From positions 1-8,388 of the forward strand of contig CAYMLL010000317.1 in assembly GCA_964390645.1 (NCBI GenBank): 8,388 nucleotides of DNA. Reading direction: 5' to 3'. The translations under genes were made by a program, and so were the position numbers. Positions 1-6,085 of this stretch are shown piece after piece (position 1 is the stretch's first letter; each line of letters opens with the position of its first letter). The DNA is from CAYMLL01 sp964390645. GTDB lineage: Bacteria > Planctomycetota > UBA8108. The notes under the pieces are model-generated. The model made no database searches and had not been told where the DNA came from. It was given only the letters and a program-made list of their open reading frames with translations.

Positions 1-64
1 CGGAGACGACGATGAGGCCGGAGACGACGATGAGGCCGGAGACGACGATGAGGCCGGAGACGAC
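1..64 (+). repeat. 18-bp tandem repeat encoding acidic GDDDEA linker
   Basis: The unit CGGAGACGACGATGAGGC occurs at 1-18, 19-36 and 37-54 without a mismatch, with a 10-bp partial copy at 55-64; the array probably continues upstream of the window. The unit length is a multiple of three, so copy-number change would keep the frame. Read in the frame of the large protein it encodes Gly-Asp-Asp-Asp-Glu-Ala repeats, a flexible acidic linker leading into the first beta-sandwich module. Confidence 0.95.
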
Positions 65-2224
65 CACGGCGACAGCAGAACATCACCGCGCCCGACGATC
101 GACTTCGTCCTCGTTCCCGGAGCGCGACTCGTGGGTCGCATCGTCGGCCCCACCGCGGCGCCGGTCGACGGCGCCCCCCTGCCCCTCCGACGCGACCGTT
201 TCCGTCCGCTCTCGTCGGTACGCAGCGATGGCGACGGACGCTGGTCGAGCCCCCTGCTCCATCCCGGCACGGTCGTGGTCATCGTCTCGCACCGCGACTT
301 CCGCGTCCGGGAAGAGAGCGTGCCGCTGCACGCCCCGGGTACGAGCTCTCGCTGCGATCTGCAGCTGGAGACCGGACAGGCGATGACCGTGCGCGTGGAG
401 ACTCCAGCCGGCCGACCACTGGCCGACGCCGACGTCTGGATCGATCTCGCGAGCAGGACGACCGCCAGCACCCGACACTACCTCGGCCGCAGCGACGACG
501 TCGGCAAGCTCCACTGCCACCGGGCGCGAGGACGTCATGGACGGGTCCGTGCTCGGCTTGCCGGCTACCGGGAGACCAGTCGCTCCCTCGCGGACGTCGA
601 GCGGCTCGACGGCCGCGAGGTCGTCACGCTGTCGCTACCCGACGCGCCGCATCTTCGGGCCCACACCGTGCGCGCGGACAACGGGCTGCCGGTGACTCCG
701 AGAGACGTCGGACTCGAGACTCTCATCGATGGCACCTTTCGAGCGGCACCCCACCGAGGCCTGCTCTTCCATTCGCTCTCCGACGGCAAGGTTCGCGCCG
801 GGCTGCCGCCGCGACCGGGCACCTATCGTCTCGTCGCGCATGCGGCGGGGGGGCTCTTCGGCACGTCAGGCAACATCGCGTTCGACGGCGTCGAGTCCCC
901 CGACCCGTTCGTCGTCCGGCTCGCGCACACGCCACGCATGTCCGGCAGGATCCTCGCCGGAGGCCGGCCGGTCGCCGGCGCCCTCGTGGAGGTCGTCGCC
1001 GCGAATACCGAGGAGCTGGCCCGACCACGCCTCCACGGCATCGCGGTGCCGCCGGAGCCGGGCGTTCTTTCGAGCACACACACGGATCTGGCCGGACGCT
1101 TCTCCTTCTCGGGAGTGTCCGTCGACTCGTGTCGCCTGGCGGTGCGACACGCCGACTTCGCTGAACACCTGACGCCTCCCCTCATGTTGCCGCTGCCCGA
1201 CGAGAGCGAGCTGCCGATCCGGTTGACGAAAGGCGCTGTGCTGCGCGGGCGACTCCTCTGCGCGGACGGGGCCGAGCCGGGTGCTCTGCCGGTCGTCCTG
1301 ACATCGCGGTCGTGTCGACCACGCTCGACGTTGACCGACGAGTCGGGCCGCTTCGAGTTCGGCGCGCTGCCCGCAGCGCAGGACTACAAGGTCACGGCAG
1401 GCCGCGCCGAGGTCGGGGCGTACGCGCACACGATGGCCCCGGGGTCCGTCGGTCCTCTCTCCGTCCCACCCGGAGGGGAGGTCGACTGCGAGCTGCGCAC
1501 GACCCTGTCACCGGCCGGGAGCCTCGCCGGACAAGTGACGCTCGATGGGACGGCGATCGAGTGCGTCGTGCGGATCCAGCCGGCACACTCGCCGCTGTCG
1601 CTCGTCGAGTTGCACACCGACGAAGATGGTCGCTTCTTCGTCCGCCCGCTACCTCCCGGCAGCTACCGGATCACCGGGGTCGAGATGCCCTTCGAGAGGA
1701 CCGCTCGCGTTCGAGCCGGTGAACGCAACGAGACCCGGCTCGACATCGAGACGCTCTCCTGGGAGGTGGAGATCATCTCGTCCGAGACCGGCACGAGAGT
1801 CCTGACGCCCTGCAGTGTGCGGATCGCCCCTGTCAACGCGAACACCGGATCCGCAGCGAAAACCGTGGCCATCAACGCCGGACGCGGCGAGATCGCGCGG
1901 CTCTGGCCCGGCGCCTACGACGTGCGGGTCGAGGCCCCGGGCTTCGTATCGACGAATCGCCGCATCGATCTGTCGCGCAGCTCCGCGCACCGGATCGCGC
2001 TCGAGCCGGGCAAGTCGCTGCGCCTGCGACTGGTCACGGAGAACGGCAAGGTGTTCCGTGGTCAAGCAGAGGTCACGGTCCTGCGCGGAGAGAAGACGAT
2101 CCTCCGCCACACGCGACAGGTCGAGGAGACTCTGACGCTGGAGCCCCTGCCACGCGGCGTCTACTCCGTCGTCGTCAAGGTCGACGAAGGCGAGGAGCTG
2201 CGCTACCGACTGACGATCGACTGA
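2..2224 (+). CDS. Carboxypeptidase-regulatory-like beta-sandwich repeat protein, 5'-truncated
   Basis: The reading frame is open from the window edge to TGA at 2222-2224 (740 codons seen), so the start lies upstream. The GTG at 131 is internal: the residues before it (TIDFVLVPGARLVGRIVG) already form a typical module edge. The visible protein opens with an acidic GDDDEA repeat. About eight modules of 60-100 residues follow, near nt 119-340, 383-600, 653-850, 939-1170, 1241-1430, 1523-1690, 1760-1960 and 2015-2224. Several show the CarboxypepD_reg/transthyretin-like pattern: a GR/GQ-V strand, then T-D-x-x-GRF (for example TDLAGRFSF, TDESGRFEF, TDEDGRFFV), then LPPGSYRITG-like turns. Family knowledge: such modules are extracellular or periplasmic beta-sandwiches used for adhesion or as accessory domains. 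No catalytic domain is visible. A signal peptide, enzyme domain or sigma-factor/membrane part could lie in the missing N-terminus. The fold is fairly sure; the role is unknown. Confidence 0.8.
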   Translation, partial: GDDDEAGDDDEAGDDDEAGDDHGDSRTSPRPTIDFVLVPGARLVGRIVGPTAAPVDGAPLPLRRDRFRPLSSVRSDGDGRWSSPLLHPGTVVVIVSHRDFRVREESVPLHAPGTSSRCDLQLETGQAMTVRVETPAGRPLADADVWIDLASRTTASTRHYLGRSDDVGKLHCHRARGRHGRVRARLAGYRETSRSLADVERLDGREVVTLSLPDAPHLRAHTVRADNGLPVTPRDVGLETLIDGTFRAAPHRGLLFHSLSDGKVRAGLPPRPGTYRLVAHAAGGLFGTSGNIAFDGVESPDPFVVRLAHTPRMSGRILAGGRPVAGALVEVVAANTEELARPRLHGIAVPPEPGVLSSTHTDLAGRFSFSGVSVDSCRLAVRHADFAEHLTPPLMLPLPDESELPIRLTKGAVLRGRLLCADGAEPGALPVVLTSRSCRPRSTLTDESGRFEFGALPAAQDYKVTAGRAEVGAYAHTMAPGSVGPLSVPPGGEVDCELRTTLSPAGSLAGQVTLDGTAIECVVRIQPAHSPLSLVELHTDEDGRFFVRPLPPGSYRITGVEMPFERTARVRAGERNETRLDIETLSWEVEIISSETGTRVLTPCSVRIAPVNANTGSAAKTVAINAGRGEIARLWPGAYDVRVEAPGFVSTNRRIDLSRSSAHRIALEPGKSLRLRLVTENGKVFRGQAEVTVLRGEKTILRHTRQVEETLTLEPLPRGVYSVVVKVDEGEELRYRLTID

Positions 2225-2643
2225 GCCACCGGCTCGCGGCTTATCGAGGACGCGCTCCGAGCTCCGGATCGTCGCGTTGTCGCCGCATCGCCACCTTCAA
2301 CGGGCTCCCGGCTCGAGTTTCACGGCTCGGCGCAGAGTCCGGGATCGCGGGGATCGCACGGATCCGGCAGGAATCCGGAAGCGCCGATGACACGACACCG
2401 AGGACGTATCCGGACGGCGACAGCGACAAGGAAGCTCGGTGATCCTCTCGGTGGGTAAGAGACCGTCTCGAGACCCGCTCCGGCGGCCCGAGGCCGGCCG
2501 GGGTCTTGAAACGGCCTCTGAAGGGCCGGACACCACGTTCACGACACCCCGCAAACTCACGGAGGAGGTTGAATCGTGCGAGGTCCCCGCAAAGGACCCC
2601 ACGCCACCCCGTCCGGGTCCCTGCAAGACGGCCCGCTCGAGGC
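2225..2643. other. 419-bp intergenic region between convergent genes, hairpin-rich
   Basis: This gap lies between the + strand repeat protein and the - strand SUMF1 protein, so it should hold terminators for both. A small perfect hairpin, GAGCC-ACC-GGCTC (2223-2235), overlaps the first stop codon. More GC stems follow: 2471-2506, 2512-2528 (CGGCC, 7-nt loop, GGCCG), 2582-2598 (GGTCC, 7-nt loop, GGACC) and the alternative pairing 2594-2599 with 2615-2620 (GGACCC/GGGTCC). None is followed by a T-run on either strand. Positions 2236-2470 hold nothing I recognise. A possible small ORF starts at 2576. Confidence 0.6.
2471..2506. terminator. Candidate bidirectional terminator hairpin without U-tract
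   Basis: AGACCC (2471-2476) pairs with GGGTCT (2501-2506), and inside it CGGCC (2484-2488) pairs with GGCCG (2492-2496) around a CGA loop. CGG at 2481-2483 can also pair with CCG at 2498-2500. The position between convergent genes suits a shared terminator, but neither side has the T-run of a classical intrinsic terminator. Termination is inferred only. Confidence 0.3.
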
Positions 2644-2680
2644 TCAGTTCCGGACCTCGCAGACGACACGCAAACCGTAG
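2576..2680 (+). CDS. Possible 34-aa small ORF with strong SD (uncertain)
   Basis: GTG at 2576 is preceded by a strong Shine-Dalgarno sequence, GGAGGAGG (2561-2568), with 7 nt between. The frame runs 34 codons to TAG at 2678-2680 and gives a basic, proline- and glycine-rich peptide (begins MRGPRKGPH, ends TTRKP) with no membrane segment or known motif. Its last 37 bases overlap the 3' end of the convergent SUMF1 gene on the other strand. Purine-rich runs occur by chance in GC-rich spacers, and a 34-codon open frame is not significant alone, so this is a candidate only. Confidence 0.2.
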   Translation: MRGPRKGPHATPSGSLQDGPLEAQFRTSQTTRKP

Positions 2681-3615
2681 TTGTTGCGACGCCGGTCCGG
2701 ATCCGTCTCGAAGCGGCTCGCCGAGCGCATCGCCGCGCCGAAGTAGTACCATCCACCCCCGCGAGCGACACGAGCGATTCCCTTCTGCGGGCCGCTCGGA
2801 TCCGCCGGCGGCGACGTCTTGTAGTAGGTCGGGCTGAACCAGTCCGAGCACCACTCGCGTACGTTGCCGTGCATGTCGTGAAGCCCCCACTCGTTCGGCT
2901 CGTAGGAGCCCACGGTCGTCGTACGCTTCAGGAAAGGACCCGCGAGCGTCTTCGGGTCGACGCCCTTGATGACATCCTCGCGCTTCAAATATGGCGAGGT
3001 GCCATCGAAGTTCGCCTGGCTGGAGCTCAACGACTCACCGAAGTGAAACGGGGTCTTCGTGCCGGCCCGACAGGCGTACTCCCATTCGGCCTCGGTCGGC
3101 AAGCGGTAGACACGACCGGCAGCCTTCTCATCGGGAAGCTCACCGAGCTTCCTGCAGAAGTCGACGGCCTCGGACCAGATCACGCTGTCGACCGCGAAGC
3201 GCGACGTGTCCATGCCCTCGACCCTGTCGGCCTTCTTGCCCCCGGCGGCGAAATCGCTGGGATTGGATCCCATGACCTTCTCGTACTCGGCCTGTGTCAC
3301 CTCGTAGACGCCGATGAGATACGGCCGTGTCAGCTTCACCGCTCGCTGGCCTTCGTGCGCGATGCGGCCGAACTCGTTCTTCGAACCCATCTGGAACTCG
3401 CCGGGTGCGATCGCGACAAGCTGCATGCCGATCGAGTTGGTGACGACGTCGTGGGCCACCGGCTCAGCCCCGGCATCCGGAGCATCCTCGGCCTCCGGCG
3501 CATCCGCTGCTTTCGGCCCATCCTCGCCCTTTTTCTCATCCTGCGCGACGACGAGCGTCGCCGCGATCCAGATCACGGAGAAAGTCGTCAGCACCGTGCT
3601 GCCCGAAGCCATCAT
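2644..3615 (-). CDS. Secreted SUMF1/FGE-sulfatase-domain protein
   Basis: The protein has 323 aa from ATG at 3615. This start is chosen because GGAGGT (plus-strand 3621-3626) sits 5 nt upstream and a signal peptide follows at once: hydrophobic residues 8-24, probable cleavage after VVA24. An upstream in-frame ATG at 3669 would put 18 polar residues before the signal. Residues 25-56 are an Ala/Glu/Asp/Pro-rich linker. Residues 60-321 are a SUMF1 (formylglycine-generating enzyme fold) domain: NSIGMQLVAIAPGEFQMGS, EVTQAEYEKVMGSNPS, YRLPTEAEWEYACRAG, GLHDMHGNVREW and the end block RGGGWYYFGAAMRSASR to NNYGLR. In true FGE the segment after RGGS carries the two catalytic cysteines; here YYFGAAM has none, so formylglycine synthesis is unlikely. 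The family also includes ligand-binding and EgtB/PvdO-like oxidase branches. An extracytoplasmic binding or modifying role is inferred; the substrate is unknown. It is transcribed divergently from the cysteine desulfurase. Confidence 0.92.
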   Translation of the reverse strand: MMASGSTVLTTFSVIWIAATLVVAQDEKKGEDGPKAADAPEAEDAPDAGAEPVAHDVVTNSIGMQLVAIAPGEFQMGSKNEFGRIAHEGQRAVKLTRPYLIGVYEVTQAEYEKVMGSNPSDFAAGGKKADRVEGMDTSRFAVDSVIWSEAVDFCRKLGELPDEKAAGRVYRLPTEAEWEYACRAGTKTPFHFGESLSSSQANFDGTSPYLKREDVIKGVDPKTLAGPFLKRTTTVGSYEPNEWGLHDMHGNVREWCSDWFSPTYYKTSPPADPSGPQKGIARVARGGGWYYFGAAMRSASRFETDPDRRRNNYGLRVVCEVRN

Positions 3616-3725
3616 GGGACACCTCCACCGGTAGTACATTGCTGGAGAGCCGTTCATGCTAAGCCCCATGTTCCGGAAATACGAGGCCGTTTTGCGCCCG
3701 ACGGAAGCCCGCGTACAATCACGCC
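3616..3725. promoter_or_regulatory. Divergent intergenic region, SUMF1 gene / cysteine desulfurase
   Basis: These 110 bp must carry the start signals of both divergent genes. They contain the SD of the SUMF1 gene (3621-3626, minus strand), a perfect 8-bp palindrome TTCCGGAA (3671-3678) and the desulfurase promoter candidate (3692-3719). I could not find a convincing -35/-10 pair on the minus strand for the SUMF1 gene. Confidence 0.5.
3692..3719 (+). promoter_or_regulatory. Candidate sigma70-type promoter giving a leaderless desulfurase mRNA
   Basis: The -10 element TACAAT (3714-3719) matches TATAAT at five of six positions. A weak -35, TTGCGC (3692-3697), lies 16 bp upstream. The usual +1 distance of about 7 nt from the -10 falls on the A of the ATG at 3726. 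No SD-like purine run precedes this ATG, which fits a leaderless transcript. The promoter is inferred from consensus only. Confidence 0.5.
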
Positions 3726-4886
3726 ATGCAACGAGTCTACCTCGACTACCACGCGACCACGCCGGTCGACCCCCGCGTCGTCGACGCGATGCTTCCCTAC
3801 CTTCGTGAGGAGTTCGGTAACCCGTCGAGCAAGACCCACCCCTTCGGCTGGTCAGCCCAGGAGGCCGTCGAGACCGCGCGCGGGCAGGTCGCGAAGCTGA
3901 TCGGGGCGAGCCCGAAGGAGATCGTCTTCACGAGCGGCGCGACGGAATCGAACAACATCGCGCTCTTCGGCAGCTCGAGCTCCGCGAACGCCGACCGCAA
4001 CCACTTCGTCACACAGTCAACCGAGCATCACGCCGTCATCGATCCGCTGCGCGAGCTCGAGAAGCGCGGTCGACGCGTCACCGTCCTGCAGCCGGACAAC
4101 GAGGGTATCGTCCGCGCGAAGTCTCTGCGCAAGGCGATCGACGAGCGCACGATCCTCGCGTCGGTGATGGCGGCAAACAACGAGATCGGTGCCCTGCAGC
4201 CCCTCGCCGAGCTCGGGAAAGCGTGTCGCGAAGTCGGCGCGCTCCTTCACACCGATGCGGCGCAGGCAGCCGGCAAGGTGCCGCTGGACGTCGACGAGAT
4301 GGGGATCGACCTGCTGTCGATCTCCGCGCACAAGTTCCACGGCCCGAAGGGAGCCGGCGCTCTCTTCGTGCGCCGGCGCGGCTCGCGCACACGGCTGACA
4401 CCCGGAACCTACGGTGGTGGGCAGGAGGGCGGCCTGCGGCCGGGAACTCTCAACGTGCCCGGAATCGTCGGAATCGGCGAGGCGTGTCGCATCGCTCGCG
4501 AGGAGCTGGAGACGGAAGCGATTCGCGTCAGCCAGTTGCGCGCCCGGCTGCTCGGGCGAGTGCGCGATGCCGTACCCGATGTCGTCGTCAACGGGCCGGA
4601 GTGCGCGGACCGGAAGCTGCCGGGGAATCTCAGCCTCAGCTTCCGCGGCGTCGACGGCAGCGCACTTCTGGTAGCGCTCACGGACATCGCCGCCTCGGCC
4701 GGATCCGCCTGCACGGCCGGCAACGCGGAACCGTCGTACGTACTTCGGTCGATCGGCGTGCCAGTGGACCTCGCCGTCTCGACCCTGCGCCTCGGACTCG
4801 GCCGCTTCACGACCGAGAAGGAGGTGGACTTCGCCGCCGGCCGCATCGTCGAGACCGTGAAGAAGCTGCGTGGAACGCGGCGTTGA
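3726..4886 (+). CDS. Cysteine desulfurase, NifS/IscS family
   Basis: The protein has 386 aa, normal for the family. It is a cytosolic PLP enzyme that converts L-cysteine to alanine and carries the released sulfur as a cysteine persulfide for Fe-S cluster assembly (and often thio-modification of tRNA). It shows the full class V aminotransferase pattern: YLDYHATTP at the N-terminus, TSGATESNN (69-77), TEHHAV with the PLP-stacking His101, NNEIG (151-155), HTDAAQ with Asp177 and Gln180, SISAHKFHGPKG with Schiff-base Lys203, and the sulfur-accepting loop SAGSACTAG with Cys329. ATG 3726 gives the canonical N-terminus, though no SD precedes it. The A-type Fe-S carrier gene starts 102 bp downstream. 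It is not flanked by iscU, iscR or suf genes, so IscS and NifS cannot be told apart from context and I give no symbol. The 227-aa minus-strand frame at 4409-5092 is a GC-rich shadow. Confidence 0.97.
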   Translation: MQRVYLDYHATTPVDPRVVDAMLPYLREEFGNPSSKTHPFGWSAQEAVETARGQVAKLIGASPKEIVFTSGATESNNIALFGSSSSANADRNHFVTQSTEHHAVIDPLRELEKRGRRVTVLQPDNEGIVRAKSLRKAIDERTILASVMAANNEIGALQPLAELGKACREVGALLHTDAAQAAGKVPLDVDEMGIDLLSISAHKFHGPKGAGALFVRRRGSRTRLTPGTYGGGQEGGLRPGTLNVPGIVGIGEACRIAREELETEAIRVSQLRARLLGRVRDAVPDVVVNGPECADRKLPGNLSLSFRGVDGSALLVALTDIAASAGSACTAGNAEPSYVLRSIGVPVDLAVSTLRLGLGRFTTEKEVDFAAGRIVETVKKLRGTRR

Positions 4887-4909
4887 GCTCGATCTGGAGG
4901 GCTTCCCAC

Positions 4910-4924
4910 GGCTTGCCGCAAGCC
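4910..4924. repeat. Inverted repeat GGCTTG-CCG-CAAGCC overlapping the -35
   Basis: A perfect 6-bp stem with a 3-nt loop lies 23 bp after the desulfurase stop. It overlaps the -35 element (4913-4918) of the next gene. It could be a weak terminator stem for the desulfurase transcript or an operator half; no T-run follows. Confidence 0.4.
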
Positions 4925-4941
4925 ACTGCGGCGTCTATACT
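4913..4941 (+). promoter_or_regulatory. Strong sigma70-like promoter for the Fe-S carrier gene
   Basis: The -35 TTGCCG (4913-4918, four of six consensus bases) and the -10 TATACT (4936-4941, five of six) are separated by exactly 17 bp. Transcription would start near 4948-4950 and give a leader of about 40 nt. An SD, AGAGGT (4975-4980), lies 8 nt before the GTG start at 4989. This is the best promoter match in the window. Confidence 0.65.
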
Positions 4942-4948
4942 GTACAGT
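4939..4948. promoter_or_regulatory. Perfect 10-bp palindrome over -10/+1, possible operator
   Basis: ACTGTACAGT is its own reverse complement. It covers the last half of the -10 and reaches the predicted start site, the classic position for a repressor. The regulator is unknown; an Fe-S-responsive repressor would make biological sense but is inference. Confidence 0.4.
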
Positions 4949-4988
4949 TGATACGATCAGCTCTCTCCACGCACAGAGGTACGTCACC

Positions 4989-5330
4989 GTGGCCGTCAAG
5001 CTCACCGATACCGCGACTCTGGAGCTCAAGAAGCTCATCGACAGCGAAGTCGAGGCGAATAACATGAGTCCCGAGGCCGGCCTGCGCCTCATGGTTGTCG
5101 GCGGCGGCTGCTCGGGCTTCAGCTACAAGATGGGCTTCGACGAGAACGTCACGGAAAACGACAGGGTGCTCGAGGTCGACGGCGTCAAGGTCGTCGTCGA
5201 TGAGAAGAGCAACATGTACCTCGACGGCGTGGAGATCGACTACCACGACGGGCTCATGGGCAAGGGATTCGTGTTCAACAACCCGAATGCCAACGGCACC
5301 TGCGGCTGTGGCAGCTCATTCTCGATCTGA
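4989..5330 (+). CDS. A-type iron-sulfur cluster carrier (HesB/IscA/ErpA family)
   Basis: This small cytosolic protein (113 aa) binds iron or a [2Fe-2S]/[4Fe-4S] cluster and delivers it to apo-enzymes. The three ligand cysteines are all present: Cys41 in VGGGCSGFSY, and Cys105 and Cys107 in the C-terminal TCGCGSSF. The spacing of 64 and then 2 residues is that of E. coli IscA. The start is GTG at 4989, supported by AGAGGT 8 nt upstream and by the usual N-terminus (VKLTDTAT, then a helix). It follows the cysteine desulfurase by 102 bp, which supports a joint role in Fe-S biogenesis, although it has its own promoter-like signal. Its TGA stop lies in the first copy of a 13-bp tandem repeat. IscA, ErpA and SufA types are hard to separate by sequence alone, so no symbol is given. 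Confidence 0.96.
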   Translation: MAVKLTDTATLELKKLIDSEVEANNMSPEAGLRLMVVGGGCSGFSYKMGFDENVTENDRVLEVDGVKVVVDEKSNMYLDGVEIDYHDGLMGKGFVFNNPNANGTCGCGSSFSI

Positions 5331-5366
5331 CGGCTCGATCTGACGGCTCGATCTGACGGCTCGATC
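5321..5366 (+). repeat. 13-bp tandem repeat, 3.5 copies, spanning the carrier stop codon
   Basis: CTCGATCTGACGG occurs at 5321-5333, 5334-5346 and 5347-5359 with no mismatch, then a 7-bp partial copy at 5360-5366. The first copy encodes the last residues (SI) and the TGA of the Fe-S carrier. Because 13 is not a multiple of three, the TGAs at 5328, 5341 and 5354 fall in three different frames. The array lies 48 bp before the start of the Nudix gene. Confidence 0.95.
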
Positions 5367-5413
5367 CAGAATCTCGTTCCAGCGCCCCGGTCTGGCCGTC
5401 CACCGAGGAAGCC

Positions 5414-5974
5414 GTGCGGTCCTTGTCTTCGCGAGAGTTCGCCGTCCTGATCCCGATCCTCCGGTCCGTCCACGAGAACCACGACGACCGGGATCGGGTC
5501 ATTCTCTGTGTGCGCCCCGAACGCCAGAGCGATTCCTTCTCGGGCCAGGTCTGCCTGCCCGGCGGCGCCCGGGAACCGGAGGATGCGAGTCTGAGCGCCT
5601 GCGCCCTGCGGGAGACCGAGGAGGAGATCGGCGTGCCACGATCGAGTGTCGAGATCGTCGACGAGATCCGCTGGCACACCACCAGTCTCGGCCACCGCGT
5701 CAAGCCGTTCGCCGCTCACCTCGACGCGGACGTGGAGCTGCGCCCCAACCCCGACGAGGTCCGGGATCTCGTCTTCCTGCCGGTCGAACACATCACGACG
5801 TCCCTCTTTCAGGTACGCAGACATCGAACGAATCCTGCGGGCGAGCGGCACGAGGTCCTGACCTTCGACCTCGACGGGCAGGAAGTTTGGGGCCTGACGG
5901 CACGTATCCTGCACACCTACTTTCTTACCGACAGCCCGACGTCCGAGCACCCGGAAAGATCCCCGAAACCCTGA
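5414..5974 (+). CDS. Nudix hydrolase, probable CoA diphosphatase (NudL/NUDT7-like)
   Basis: The protein has 186 aa, close to the usual length of NudL-type enzymes, which cleave CoA (and related nucleotides) to 3',5'-ADP and phosphopantetheine using Mg or Mn. The Nudix box is at about 50-74: GQVCLPGG leads in, and RETEEEIGV supplies the metal-binding glutamates (Glu67, Glu70, Glu71). The spacing between PGG and RE, with DASLSACAL between, matches the NudL subfamily rather than the generic G-x5-E-x7-RE box. EVWGLTARIL (157-166) is also a subfamily hallmark. The CoA-specific stretch before the box (VRPERQ to GQV) matches only partly, so the substrate is less certain. The start is GTG 5414 with GAGGA (5405-5409) 4 nt upstream, a short spacing. 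It follows the Fe-S carrier by 83 bp and may be co-transcribed; no separate promoter was found. Confidence 0.88.
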   Translation: MRSLSSREFAVLIPILRSVHENHDDRDRVILCVRPERQSDSFSGQVCLPGGAREPEDASLSACALRETEEEIGVPRSSVEIVDEIRWHTTSLGHRVKPFAAHLDADVELRPNPDEVRDLVFLPVEHITTSLFQVRRHRTNPAGERHEVLTFDLDGQEVWGLTARILHTYFLTDSPTSEHPERSPKP

Positions 5975-6053
5975 GCCCGAACCGCATTAGAAAGTGCTTC
6001 CATCGCCCCACACCGGTGGTAGGATCGACGGCGTGTCGGGTCCGTTATTTCCG

Positions 6054-6076
6054 CCGGCTCTTCCCTGGAGAGCCGG
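6054..6076 (+). terminator. Perfect 8-bp-stem hairpin; terminator or leader structure
   Basis: CCGGCTCT (6054-6061), a 7-nt loop, then AGAGCCGG (6069-6076). It lies 80 bp after the Nudix stop and suits a terminator, but no T-run follows directly; a T5 run occurs only at 6100-6104. If the promoter near 6020 is real, the hairpin would instead sit in the leader RNA of the secreted protein. Confidence 0.4.
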
Positions 6077-6085
6077 AGGGCAGCG

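Noticed and set aside
12..386. + strand frame starting with MRPETT repeats
   Set aside because: It reads the 18-bp repeat out of frame with the beta-sandwich protein, whose frame continues upstream and is the supported one.
2506..3900. Long + strand open frame of 464 codons opposite the SUMF1 gene
   Set aside because: It is antisense to a protein with clear family motifs, is Arg/Ala-rich as GC-rich shadow frames are, and has no recognisable domain.
5321..5366. CRISPR-like array
   Set aside because: The 13-bp units are directly adjacent with no spacers, so this is a simple tandem repeat.
5240..5950. 236-codon minus-strand frame under the Nudix gene
   Set aside because: The opposite strand carries an intact Nudix box; this frame reads the 13-bp repeat as low-complexity sequence.
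3726..5974. A complete isc or suf operon, or a DNA phosphorothioation (dnd) defence locus built on the desulfurase
   Set aside because: Only the desulfurase and an A-type carrier are present; no scaffold IscU, SufBCD, IscR, or Dnd proteins are encoded in the window.
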